From the NCBI GenBank assembly GCA_964489555.1, contig CAZAZF010000015.1, positions 1-33,227 on the forward strand: a stretch of DNA of 33,227 nucleotides, given 5' to 3'. Below the pieces are notes generated by a model. It worked only from the letters and a program-made list of their open reading frames with translations. It was not told the DNA's origin and made no database searches. Below, one piece after another: positions 7,865 to 15,830 of the stretch (the stretch's first letter is position 1; the number at the start of each line of letters is the position of its first letter). The DNA is from JAAZGD01 sp964489555. Its GTDB lineage: Bacteria > Bacillota > Clostridia > Peptostreptococcales > Anaerovoracaceae. A program made the translations under genes and the position numbers.

Positions 7865-8494
7865 TTATAGGGTTCGGGCCAAATGTTGAGAAAGCAAGGA
7901 AAGAGATAACGCCATATTTTCATTTCGCACCATGACATCTTCCGATACATTCAGGCGAACAGGAGAAAAATTCCAAATGGCTTTAATTCCTCCTGCGGTC
8001 AGAATGTCACATACAATTTGAGCAGCTTGTTCCGGAACTGCGATGATACCGATATGAAGACGTGTCCGTTCCAGCATGTTCGGTAATTTTTCCACCGGGA
8101 GAACAGCAACTTTTCCAAATTTTTCACCCAGTAAAGCCGGATTCCGGTCAAAAGCGTAGTCGATACATATGCCGCATTCTTCAAAACCCTTATAGGAGAG
8201 GAGGGCTCGACCGAGATTGCCAACGCCTACCAAAAGGGCGCTGTTGGTATTGTGGTATCCCAACGCTTCCTCAATATCTACTAATAATTCTTTTGCCAAA
8301 TAGCCTACTTTTGGTTTTCCGCATCCGCTGATTTCTGCCAAGTCTTTCCTTACTACCACCTGATTTAGTTGCAATCGATCGGCAATGGCTGTGGCAGAAA
8401 TATTCGAAGGAGAATCGTCAGGCATTGTGCGAAGCAGCCGACAGTACATGACCAATCGTTCTACTGTTTGGCGATTTAATGGTTTTCCGTTCAT
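7865..8494 (-). CDS. rex: Redox-sensing transcriptional repressor Rex
   Basis: A 209-residue dimeric repressor that senses the NADH/NAD+ ratio. The N-terminal winged helix (residues ~10-75, with LNQVVVRKDLAEISGCGKP) binds DNA; the Rossmann domain shows LLVGVGNLGRALLSY near residue 90 for NAD(H), and the C-terminal helix swaps between monomers in the family. It is the first gene of the hydrogenase operon, with a predicted Rex operator just upstream, so autoregulation together with hydCBA is expected: high NADH releases Rex and allows hydrogenase expression. Confidence 0.97.
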   Translation of the reverse strand: MNGKPLNRQTVERLVMYCRLLRTMPDDSPSNISATAIADRLQLNQVVVRKDLAEISGCGKPKVGYLAKELLVDIEEALGYHNTNSALLVGVGNLGRALLSYKGFEECGICIDYAFDRNPALLGEKFGKVAVLPVEKLPNMLERTRLHIGIIAVPEQAAQIVCDILTAGGIKAIWNFSPVRLNVSEDVMVRNENMALSLSLLSQHLARTL

Positions 8495-8520
8495 GATCCG
8501 CTCCTCTCAGGAAACAAAAT

Positions 8521-8538
8521 GTGTTAAAACTTTAACCA
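8521..8538. promoter_or_regulatory. Predicted Rex operator upstream of rex-hydCBA
   Basis: The core GTTAA-AACT-TTAAC (8523-8536) matches the Firmicutes Rex consensus TTGTTAANNNNTTAACAA at 12 of 14 specified positions over 8521-8538. It lies 27 bp upstream of the rex ATG, immediately downstream (in minus-strand sense) of the AT-rich run TATATTATAGA at 8549-8539, where it could block initiation. I could not define a convincing -35/-10 pair here. Confidence 0.75.
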
Positions 8539-8660
8539 TCTATAATATACTGTATTTTCAAGGCTTTGGGTAATATAAATACAGATATATCGATATATAG
8601 ATATTGATATACCTCATGACATATTCTTGCTTTTTAGTTGGGAGGGAATACGAAAAAGGG

Positions 8661-9626
8661 TTACTTGCTTGAAGGAGTTTCGTTGAGGAGGGTAGCCCCA
8701 TTTTCTTCAAAGGTCTTTAAAATCTGGTCTAAAAAAGTTTTTTCTATTTCGGAGAAATTGTGAGAACGGTGGTAGATGAGACGATTCATATAGCGAATGG
8801 AATCATCCCAATGGGAAGATTGCAAAAGATGGTATCGTTTTAGAATCCCTGTTGAAAAAGGAGAAGGAGAAACCAAATAGGTGGCGGAGTCCTGATTAAT
8901 TATTTCCAAGGCTGTGGAAAGATCGCCGAACCAGAAAGAAGCGCCCTGGTGTTCTCCGTCTTTTTTTCTTTTTTCCCCTAAAGAAGGGTCATCCGGCAAA
9001 AATCGAGGGGGTTCCAATTGCAGTTGAATTTCGGTTTGTTTTTGAGCACAGTTTTTTTGATTAAGGGCAGGCTCTGCCAAAGGGCTTTTGTCTGAAAATA
9101 TCAGATGACGGCCATTGTGGGCCAACAACCTGCTTTCCAGCCCTTTGCTTTTCAGATGTTGTCTTACATAGAGATCATGCATGGAGGGGTAGCGTAAAAT
9201 TCCCAGGTTGCTTTGCCATTCCAAGACTTGTTGGATGGTCTCGTCCGCATCTCTTTCCAATACTTCCCAGGAAGATAGTCTGTGGTAATCCGGGTGTTTT
9301 ACCAATTTTGTAAGGATTTGAGAAAGCGGAAAATACTTTGGTACGCGAACGGAAAGGCCGGAAGGGGACTCTTCCGGGGGAAATAAATCTTTTAGGTCTT
9401 GGACTTCTTGAAGAATTTTTTTGCCTCTCAGCAAAAAGATTTCTCCCTTGGTGGTGGGAGTAATTCCTTTGGGGGTACGATTAAATATTTTATAGCCTAC
9501 CTGCTCTTCCAACTCTCGGATGGCTTTGCTTAGATTGGGTTGATTCATGTACAAGTTTTCTGCTGCCTGAGTGATGGAGCCGGTTCTCTCCACCTCCAGC
9601 GCATAATGGATATGATGTAGGTTCAT
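8661..9626 (-). CDS. LysR-family transcriptional regulator
   Basis: A 321-residue regulator starting at the ATG at 9626 (GAGG eight bases upstream; a TTG two codons earlier is too close to it). Residues ~1-60 form the LysR winged helix (TGSITQAAENLYMNQPNLSKAIRELEEQVG); the rest is the effector-binding region, here with a lysine- and glutamine-rich stretch around residues 195-225 that looks less conserved than usual. Its ligand and targets are unknown. It is transcribed away from the GGDEF/HD-GYP gene at 9797, the usual position for a LysR target, but equally the hyd operon lies downstream on the same strand. Confidence 0.9.
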   Translation of the reverse strand: MNLHHIHYALEVERTGSITQAAENLYMNQPNLSKAIRELEEQVGYKIFNRTPKGITPTTKGEIFLLRGKKILQEVQDLKDLFPPEESPSGLSVRVPKYFPLSQILTKLVKHPDYHRLSSWEVLERDADETIQQVLEWQSNLGILRYPSMHDLYVRQHLKSKGLESRLLAHNGRHLIFSDKSPLAEPALNQKNCAQKQTEIQLQLEPPRFLPDDPSLGEKRKKDGEHQGASFWFGDLSTALEIINQDSATYLVSPSPFSTGILKRYHLLQSSHWDDSIRYMNRLIYHRSHNFSEIEKTFLDQILKTFEENGATLLNETPSSK

Positions 9627-9661
9627 ACGCAATCCCTCTTTATTTGAAATACCTTATTTAT

Positions 9662-9690
9662 ATTCTAACATCGGAGAGACTTTCCTACAA
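9662..9690 (-). promoter_or_regulatory. Promoter of the LysR-family gene
   Basis: On the minus strand, -35 TTGTAG (9690-9685), a 17-base spacer and -10 TAGAAT (9667-9662) precede the gene start at 9626. Confidence 0.6.
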
Positions 9691-9732
9691 TTCATTTGTG
9701 GGTGTTCAGGTGGTTTATCTGTTGGAATTTCA

Positions 9733-9761
9733 TTGTAACTCTTTATGAAAAGTAGTATAGT
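9733..9761 (+). promoter_or_regulatory. Promoter of the GGDEF/HD-GYP gene
   Basis: -35 TTGTAA (9733-9738), a 17-base spacer and -10 TATAGT (9756-9761), followed by a GGAGGCGG ribosome binding site at 9785 and the ATG at 9797. Confidence 0.65.
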
Positions 9762-9796
9762 AGAAGCGAGATGAATCTGAAATTGGAGGCGGTGTT

Positions 9797-11497
9797 ATGT
9801 CAGGTTCAGAAGAGAAAAAGAACAAGAATTATATAGAAGGCAGGAACGGGAAGAAATGTAGGCTTTTTCATGGTGCTTTTGAAAAGGCCGTTTTTATTAC
9901 AATCATTTATCTGGCCTTCGGAGGGATGTGGATTATATTGAGTGATTCGGCGGCTCTTCGTATTTATGGCTCAATCGAAGAATTAGCATGGTTCAGCATA
10001 ATAAAAGGCTTGGTATATGTTGTTCTCACAGGGATCCTAATTTTTGCCCTAGTTTACCCCGCTCTCAGAGGAATGCAACAGGCTATCGAGGAATCGAAAA
10101 GAAAAGAACGCCTCATGACTGCGTTGTTTGATTCTATTCCGGACCTTATCTTTTATAAAGACCGCCATTCGGTTTATAGGGGATTTAATAGGGCGTTTGA
10201 GGAATATACAGGCCGAAAGAAAGAGGACTTGATTGGGAAAACAGATAAAGAACTTTTTGATGAAAGCCTTGCGGATGAATTTTACAAGGTGGACCAGGAG
10301 TTAATTGAATCCAAAAGGCATCGAATCTCCGAAGAGTTGTACCCAAATCAATATGGCGAAAGTTGCATTCTGGAAACATTGAAGACCCCTTATTATGATG
10401 AAAGGGGAGAAGTGATGGGTTTAATCGGGATCAGCCGGGATGTGACCGAAAGAAAGCAGCGGGAAAAAGAAATTCTTTACCTGAATCATCATGATGTTTT
10501 AACAGGACTATACAACCGTGCTTATGTGGAACAGGCCCTGGAGTTTCTTGACGAAGAAAAAAATCTACCTATTAGCATTATCGTGGTGGATATCAACGGA
10601 CTCAAGCAAGTCAATGACGAGTATGGGCACCGGGAAGGAGATCGATTGATTCAAACCATAGGGGATATCTTATATAAATCCATTGACGAAGTGGATGTGT
10701 TGGGCCGGGTAGCCGGGGATGAATTTATTATCATTCTTCCTAACCAAAACAGCGAGGAGACAAAAGAGACCATTGGCTATATTCGCAGACGATATCTTGG
10801 CCATTTGGAGGCAGAGGATAACGAAATTCATTTTACCAGCATTGCTTTCGGTCATGCTACAAAAAAAGAAGAGGGAAGGCCGTTGACTGCCTATGTGAAA
10901 GAGGCCGAAGAATTTATGTATCAACAAAAGTTGCTGGATTTTAAAAGTGCTCATAGTTCTGCTCTGGCGTCGATTAAGAGTACCATGTTTGAAAAAAGCA
11001 ATGAAACGGAAGAACATGCTCAACGATTAGCCAAGCATTCCTATGATTTAGGGCATCTTGTGGGGATGGGCGACGAAGACTTGGTAGCTTTGCAATTGTT
11101 TGCTATGGTGCATGACATCGGAAAGATTAGTGTGGATTTGCAAATATTGACAAAGGAAGGAGATTTGACTGCGCAGGAGTGGGGAGAACTTCGCAAACAT
11201 CCGGAAACCGGGTACCGAATTGCCAAAACCACCCCGGGAATGGCCCATGTTGCGGAATATATACTGTATCATCACGAATGGTGGGATGGAACGGGGTATC
11301 CCAAAGGATTGTCTGGGGAGAGTATCCCCTTAGCCAGCCGGATTCTTTCTATAGTGGATGCCTACGATGCCATGACTAATGACCGTTCTTACCGAAAGGC
11401 CATGTCTCATGAGGAGGCTGTGAATGAACTGCTACGGGGAGCAGGTACCCAGTTTGATCCGTATTTAGTGGAACAATTTATAAGTCAAGTTCTATAG
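9797..11497 (+). CDS. Membrane PAS-GGDEF-HD-GYP cyclic-di-GMP turnover protein
   Basis: A 566-residue signalling protein. Two hydrophobic segments (~30-50 and ~62-86) anchor it in the membrane; a PAS domain (~100-215) with LFDSIPDLIFYKDR and a C-terminal GISRDVTERK follows. The GGDEF domain (~225-385) carries AGDEF in its active-site loop; AGDEF is a variant found in some active cyclases, and I see no RxxD inhibitory site. The HD-GYP phosphodiesterase domain (~385-560) has intact HDIGK, HHEWWDGTGYP and VDAYDAMTNDRSYR motifs, so c-di-GMP hydrolysis is likely. The PAS ligand is not identifiable. It is a single-gene unit with its own promoter and terminator, divergent from a LysR gene. Confidence 0.93.
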   Translation: MSGSEEKKNKNYIEGRNGKKCRLFHGAFEKAVFITIIYLAFGGMWIILSDSAALRIYGSIEELAWFSIIKGLVYVVLTGILIFALVYPALRGMQQAIEESKRKERLMTALFDSIPDLIFYKDRHSVYRGFNRAFEEYTGRKKEDLIGKTDKELFDESLADEFYKVDQELIESKRHRISEELYPNQYGESCILETLKTPYYDERGEVMGLIGISRDVTERKQREKEILYLNHHDVLTGLYNRAYVEQALEFLDEEKNLPISIIVVDINGLKQVNDEYGHREGDRLIQTIGDILYKSIDEVDVLGRVAGDEFIIILPNQNSEETKETIGYIRRRYLGHLEAEDNEIHFTSIAFGHATKKEEGRPLTAYVKEAEEFMYQQKLLDFKSAHSSALASIKSTMFEKSNETEEHAQRLAKHSYDLGHLVGMGDEDLVALQLFAMVHDIGKISVDLQILTKEGDLTAQEWGELRKHPETGYRIAKTTPGMAHVAEYILYHHEWWDGTGYPKGLSGESIPLASRILSIVDAYDAMTNDRSYRKAMSHEEAVNELLRGAGTQFDPYLVEQFISQVL

Positions 11498-11518
11498 CTT
11501 ATGAAGAAATTCCAAGAT

Positions 11519-11558
11519 AAAAGCCCGGGAGATAGAAGGGATATCTTCCAGGGCTTTT
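11519..11558. terminator. Bidirectional rho-independent terminator
   Basis: AAAAGCCC (11519-11526) pairs with GGGCTTTT (11551-11558), with an inner GGAGATA/TATCTTCC helix. It ends the GGDEF/HD-GYP transcript on the plus strand and can also end the minus-strand gene that stops at 11608. Confidence 0.85.
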
Positions 11559-11607
11559 CTATCAACTATCGGAACGCAGAATAGGAAAGTTTGTACATGC
11601 AATGATT

Positions 11608-12066
11608 TTACTTCTCCCTATTCCATTGATTTCCTTCACCATTCCCGCTATTTTCACCATTTCTGGAACCCATATGAATTCCATAACCTAGCCCCAACCG
11701 CTGATTCTTTCCTTGCAGACCGGTTCCGTCGCAGGTTGCCATTCTTTCCTCAATGGCATCCAGGATTTCATTGGCCTCGTCTTTTGTAAGATTCCCATTT
11801 TCTATCTTTTCGAGAATACGGTTTTCTCTTACTTCCTGCATTCCTGATTTAAATCCCTCATAAACGCCGGCATCCTGGGCCAAAGCGCCATATGTTTGAT
11901 TGGCATCTAGTTTCTCTTCTGTAACAGTTTCCACGGTTTTACCGGTTAATGAAGCCAGAAGCTCTGCAGGAGAGGAAAAAGCGGTGCCGGCAAAAGCAGT
12001 GATGGTAGTGGCTCCCAGTACCATGACGAGAGCGGTAGTAACAGCCAATATTTTTAGTCGATTCAT
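11608..12066 (-). CDS. Small secreted DUF2680-like protein
   Basis: 152 residues from the ATG at 12066, which has a near-perfect AAGGAGGT eight bases upstream; an upstream in-frame start at 12123 lacks support. A Sec signal peptide (residues ~1-26, ending AFA) precedes a helical region with LTGKTVETVTEEKLDANQTY, LAQDAG, NLTKDEANEILDAI and CDGTG, which resembles the DUF2680 family, and a Gly/Asn-rich tail. Function is unknown. It is divergently transcribed from a two-component system, a neighbourhood in which such proteins are common, suggesting a target of, or a ligand for, that system; this is inference. Confidence 0.75.
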   Translation of the reverse strand: MNRLKILAVTTALVMVLGATTITAFAGTAFSSPAELLASLTGKTVETVTEEKLDANQTYGALAQDAGVYEGFKSGMQEVRENRILEKIENGNLTKDEANEILDAIEERMATCDGTGLQGKNQRLGLGYGIHMGSRNGENSGNGEGNQWNREK

Positions 12067-12298
12067 GATTGTACCTCCTTTTGAAGTAGAGTAGAGCGTT
12101 ATCTTATGATGTGATTCTAACAACTAAATGTGTCAGAAATAGGGCAAAATTGAAAATAAAAAATGAATTAAATTGAAATGAGTCATAATTTTGCCATAGT
12201 TAGATGGTAGAATACGAATAACATAGAGGGATAGATACAAATCATAAAGTTGAAAACGATGCAATGGGAAATTTATAAGCGGTTTGGGAGAGAAAATA

Positions 12299-12997
12299 AT
12301 GAAGATGCTGATTGCAGATGATCATCCGCAGATTGCCGGGATCCTTGAGGAATATGCAAAAAAAGAAGGTTATGAGGTCTTTTTGGCGGATGACGGGAAG
12401 AAGGCGCTTGATATATTTCATGCAGTTCAACCGGATGTGGTGCTTTTGGATGTGATGATGCCGGAGGTGGATGGGTTTGAAGTTTGTCGAGAAATCCGAA
12501 AGAAATATAGCACCCCGGTCATAATGATTACCGCAAGGGATGAAGATTTTGAAAAAATAATGGGACTGGATATTGGAGCGGATGACTATATTGTGAAGCC
12601 TTTTTCTCCGGGAGAAGTAATGGCCAGAGTCCGAGCCGTTTTAAGAAGAATGATTTCAGAAGAAGCAGACTCCCTCCATCAGAATTCTTTCGCCTACGAC
12701 AATCTAACCATACACTTAGAGGATTATCGGGTTATAGTGGACGGGAACCCTGTTTCGTTAACAAAAAAGGAATTGGAAATCCTATGGCAGTTGGCCACGA
12801 ATCGGAACAAAGTATTTACCCGAGACAACCTTCTAAATAGTCTTTGGGGATATGATTATTATGGAGATACACGAACGGTAGACTCCCATATAAAAAGGTT
12901 AAGAGCCAAGTTAGATCAAGAGGCACATCCCCGATGGGAAATTAAAACCATATGGGGTGTGGGATATAAATTCGAGGTGGATGAGGATGAAAAGTAA
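12299..12997 (+). CDS. OmpR/PhoB-family response regulator
   Basis: 232 residues. The ATG at 12299 is preceded by GGGAG; a TTG at 12284 is in frame but would absorb that site. The receiver domain (~1-118) has the acidic pair D7/D8, phosphoacceptor D51 in LLDVMMPE, T in MITARDED and K in IVKPFSP. The C-terminal winged helix (~130-228) shows LTKKELEILWQLATN and RTVDSHIKRLRAKL. It shares an 11-bp overlap with the histidine kinase gene, so the two form a cognate pair. The regulon is unknown; the divergent secreted-protein gene at 11608-12066 is a candidate target. Confidence 0.95.
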   Translation: MKMLIADDHPQIAGILEEYAKKEGYEVFLADDGKKALDIFHAVQPDVVLLDVMMPEVDGFEVCREIRKKYSTPVIMITARDEDFEKIMGLDIGADDYIVKPFSPGEVMARVRAVLRRMISEEADSLHQNSFAYDNLTIHLEDYRVIVDGNPVSLTKKELEILWQLATNRNKVFTRDNLLNSLWGYDYYGDTRTVDSHIKRLRAKLDQEAHPRWEIKTIWGVGYKFEVDEDEK

Positions 12998-14447
12998 ACT
13001 AGCCATTCGAATGGCCGCATACTTTACTGCGGTATTGCTGTTATTCGCCTTGGTGGTGGGTAGTATATTCACCACTCTTTTTCAAAATCAGACGCTGAAT
13101 ATATATAAAGAGAACATGGAGCAGGAAGCATGGGCAATAGCGGATACCGTTTCTGCCATGAGCGACCAAATGGATATGGGGCCCATGGGGCGTCAGGGAG
13201 GATACGGGGCTTATTTACGTGTCCTTGAGGACATGGTGGCCGGGGAAGTTTGGATTGTAGATGAAAGTCTCAGCATCACGATGAATCCCCGGAAGCAGGG
13301 TCAAACCCTTATGGGTAATAATTTTTCGGCGGATGGAGAAAGAATGGTACGTCAGGCGATGGAAGGCTACTCCATATTTAGTGAGGATTTTGAACATCTT
13401 TTTGGAGTGCCCACCTTGACAGTAGGGGTTCCATTAGAGAAAAATGGCATCATCGTAGGGGCTTTGCTACTTCATGAGCCAATGGAAGGTGGGACCCAGG
13501 GAGCAGAATATGGATTGCGAATTCTTGGGATTAGCCTCATTGCGGCCCTTCTTCTAGGTATATTAATGGCATTGCTATTGGCAAGAGGATTTGCCAAGCC
13601 CCTCATTGATATAGCGGAGGTGGTTCAAAGGATGAAAGCAGGGGAGTACGGGGCCAAAACCGGGATTTGTAGGAAAGACGAGATTGGAGAATTGGCGGTC
13701 ACCATCGATCTGCTAGGAGAACGTTTGGAGAGCAGCAAACAGGTACAAAAACAATTGGAGCAACTGCGAAAGGATTTGATAACCAATATTTCCCATGAGT
13801 TAAGGACACCGGTTACAGTAATTAGGGGGTCATTGGAGGCCTTAGTGGATGGGGTGGTGGAGTCCTCGGAACAAGTGAAATCTTATCATCAACACATGTT
13901 GCAGGACACATTGTATCTTCAGCGGTTGGTAGACGATTTGCTGGATTTCACCCGCCTTCAGAATCCCGGATTCTCTCTGGAGAAAAAACCCGTCCATTGG
14001 GATGACTTGTGTCACGATGTGGTTCACTCCGCGGAACGATTGGGAGAGAAAAAAGAAGTGGGTGTGAAGTATGAAATTTTATCTGCTGCCCCTGAAATGG
14101 CGGGAGATTACGGTAGGCTGCGGCAGCTGTTGCTGATTTTATTGGACAATGGGATTAAGTTTACTCCGGCGGGCGGGAATGTTGGCCTTGTCTTATCCGA
14201 AAGGCAGCTATGGGTTTGGGATGAGGGGCCTGGCATATCGGAAGAAAACTTGCCATATGTGTTTGACAGATTCTACAAAGAAAAAACCAGTCAAAATCAA
14301 CAGGGCACCGGATTGGGATTAGCCATTGCAAAAGAGATTGCGGAAAGACATGGAATGGAACTCTCTGTTGAAAATGGCACGGAACGAGGCAGCCAGTTTA
14401 TTCTCACATTTAGCGGGTATACATCACCTAATAAAAAAGAACCGTAA
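12987..14447 (+). CDS. Membrane sensor histidine kinase
   Basis: About 486 residues from the ATG at 12987 with GAGGTGG six bases upstream (an ATG at 12981 is an alternative). Transmembrane helix 1 (~8-31), an extracellular sensor of ~140 residues of Cache-like character, transmembrane helix 2 (~176-200), HAMP (~200-250), HisKA with phospho-acceptor H270 in ISHELRTPV, and an HATPase_c domain with LLDNGIKFTP (N box), WDEGPGIS (G1), FDRFYKE (F) and GTGLGLAIAKE (G2). All catalytic motifs are intact. It phosphorylates the response regulator encoded just upstream. The stimulus is not apparent. Confidence 0.95.
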   Translation: MKSKLAIRMAAYFTAVLLLFALVVGSIFTTLFQNQTLNIYKENMEQEAWAIADTVSAMSDQMDMGPMGRQGGYGAYLRVLEDMVAGEVWIVDESLSITMNPRKQGQTLMGNNFSADGERMVRQAMEGYSIFSEDFEHLFGVPTLTVGVPLEKNGIIVGALLLHEPMEGGTQGAEYGLRILGISLIAALLLGILMALLLARGFAKPLIDIAEVVQRMKAGEYGAKTGICRKDEIGELAVTIDLLGERLESSKQVQKQLEQLRKDLITNISHELRTPVTVIRGSLEALVDGVVESSEQVKSYHQHMLQDTLYLQRLVDDLLDFTRLQNPGFSLEKKPVHWDDLCHDVVHSAERLGEKKEVGVKYEILSAAPEMAGDYGRLRQLLLILLDNGIKFTPAGGNVGLVLSERQLWVWDEGPGISEENLPYVFDRFYKEKTSQNQQGTGLGLAIAKEIAERHGMELSVENGTERGSQFILTFSGYTSPNKKEP

Positions 14448-14497
14448 GTCGTACAAAAAGCTGAAAATTTCCACATTTGTAGATAGAGGGATGAGAT

Positions 14498-14698
14498 ATG
14501 AAAAAGAAGTTTTATCAGAAATGGGCATTCTGGTTGGTGATGGTGGTAGCTGTCAGCGGGGTATCCATCGGTGGAATGGTGGCATATGCCCAATCAAAAA
14601 GTGAGTTGTCTAGCCCATTCACTCTGATTAATCAGGTGGAAGAGGGAGAGAATACCAGTGCTTTTTTCAGACCTGTAACTCCTTGTTGCAGGCCTTAG
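14498..14698 (+). CDS. Tiny secreted or membrane-anchored peptide, unknown function
   Basis: 66 residues starting after GAGGG (seven bases from ATG). A charged MKKKFYQKW start and a hydrophobic stretch (~10-31, ending MVAYA) look like a signal peptide or anchor; about 35 residues remain and end PVTPCCRP. I do not recognise a family. It follows the histidine kinase by 50 bp on the same strand and lies before a strong terminator, so it is probably the last gene of the two-component operon. It could be a small regulator or ligand of the kinase, or a remnant of a longer gene. Confidence 0.45.
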   Translation: MKKKFYQKWAFWLVMVVAVSGVSIGGMVAYAQSKSELSSPFTLINQVEEGENTSAFFRPVTPCCRP

Positions 14699-14736
14699 TG
14701 GGGGCATTATCTTTTCCTTGAGTTGAATATATGTGC

Positions 14737-14789
14737 AAAAGCATCATTGTCACCCATATAAGTATTAATGGTTGACAATGATGCTTTTT
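14737..14789. terminator. Strong 16-bp stem terminator ending the two-component operon
   Basis: AAAAGCATCATTGTCA (14737-14752) pairs perfectly with TGACAATGATGCTTTT (14773-14788), loop of 20, followed by T. Being A/T-flanked it may work on both strands. Confidence 0.88.
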
Positions 14790-14800
14790 ATTGGTATCTT
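14772..14800 (+). promoter_or_regulatory. Candidate promoter of birA embedded in the terminator
   Basis: TTGACA (14772-14777), a 17-base spacer and TATCTT (14795-14800). The -35 hexamer lies inside the right arm of the preceding terminator hairpin. The predicted start (~14807) leaves a 30-base leader before the birA ATG. Confidence 0.6.
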
Positions 14801-14837
14801 CATTTATGTTGGATCGATTTGAACGGGAGGTGGCTTC

Positions 14838-15812
14838 ATGCGAGTTCAAGAACAATTGTTATTCTTACTAGAAGAAAAAAGAGGACAATACTTGTCCGGA
14901 GAGGAACTGGCGGAGCTTCTGGGAGTTAGTCGAAATGCCATATGGAAAGCGGTGAAAAGGTTGCAAGAAGATGGATACCCCATCAAAGGAATTTCGGGGA
15001 AAGGCTATCAATTACATGAGGACTCGGATATTTTATCCCCCCAAGGAATCAACAAGTATTTGGGAGACTTATCTGCGGTGTTCTCCATAGAGGTAAGAAA
15101 AGAAGTGGATAGCACCAATCAAGTATTGAAGGATGAAAAAGGCTCGGAAGGTCGAATCTTGGTTGCCGAGAGGCAGGCATCGGGGAAGGGTCGTATGGGA
15201 AGAACCTTCTATTCTCCCGGGGACTCCGGAGTTTATTTCAGCCTATTGCTTCGACCCAAGATAAAGATGCAGGATGCGGTGATAATCACAGCTGCCGCTG
15301 CGGTGGCGGTTTGTGAAGCAATCGAGACAGTATCCGGCAAAGATACGCAGATTAAATGGGTCAACGATATCTATGTGGATGGTCGTAAGGTGTGTGGAAT
15401 TCTTACAGAGGCTGCCATGGATTTGGAAACCGGAGGATTGGAGTATGCGGTTCTAGGCATTGGGATTAATATAAAAGAACCCCGAGAGGGATTCCCAAAG
15501 GCATTAAACGGGATTGCAGGGGCGCTTTTTCAGAAAGATGAATTCCCGATAGACATAAAGAACAAGATGGTGTCCGCCGTCTTAAACCAGTTTTGGCCAT
15601 GTTATTCCCAACTAGGGAAAAAGAAATTTTTGGAAGGATATCGAGACCGATCCATGGTGACTGGAAGAGACATTTGGATTCATAGAGGAGACGGTTCTAC
15701 TGAGAAGGCCAGTGCAGTAGAAATCGATGACCAATGCAGATTGGTGGTCATCAAGGAAAACGGACAGCGAGAGGAACTTCTCTCTGGGGAAGTAAGCATT
15801 CGTAATAGGTAG
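14838..15812 (+). CDS. birA: Bifunctional biotin operon repressor / biotin-protein ligase
   Basis: A 324-residue enzyme that activates biotin with ATP and attaches it to a lysine of carboxylase carrier proteins. An N-terminal helix-turn-helix (~1-60, LSGEELAELLGVSRNAIWKAVKRL) makes it a group II ligase that can also repress biotin genes. The catalytic domain shows GRILVAERQASGKGRMGRT (biotinyl-AMP loop) and KWVNDIYVDGRKVCGIL, and a C-terminal SH3-like domain follows. The start has GGGAGGTGG upstream. It is followed 18 bp later by bioY, forming a biotin uptake and use unit. I found no recognisable BirA operator upstream. Confidence 0.96.
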   Translation: MRVQEQLLFLLEEKRGQYLSGEELAELLGVSRNAIWKAVKRLQEDGYPIKGISGKGYQLHEDSDILSPQGINKYLGDLSAVFSIEVRKEVDSTNQVLKDEKGSEGRILVAERQASGKGRMGRTFYSPGDSGVYFSLLLRPKIKMQDAVIITAAAAVAVCEAIETVSGKDTQIKWVNDIYVDGRKVCGILTEAAMDLETGGLEYAVLGIGINIKEPREGFPKALNGIAGALFQKDEFPIDIKNKMVSAVLNQFWPCYSQLGKKKFLEGYRDRSMVTGRDIWIHRGDGSTEKASAVEIDDQCRLVVIKENGQREELLSGEVSIRNR

Positions 15813-15830
15813 AAAGAGAAGGGAGAAGGA

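Noticed and set aside
14789..14838. BirA operator upstream of birA
   Set aside because: No inverted repeat resembling a biotin operator could be found in the short leader.
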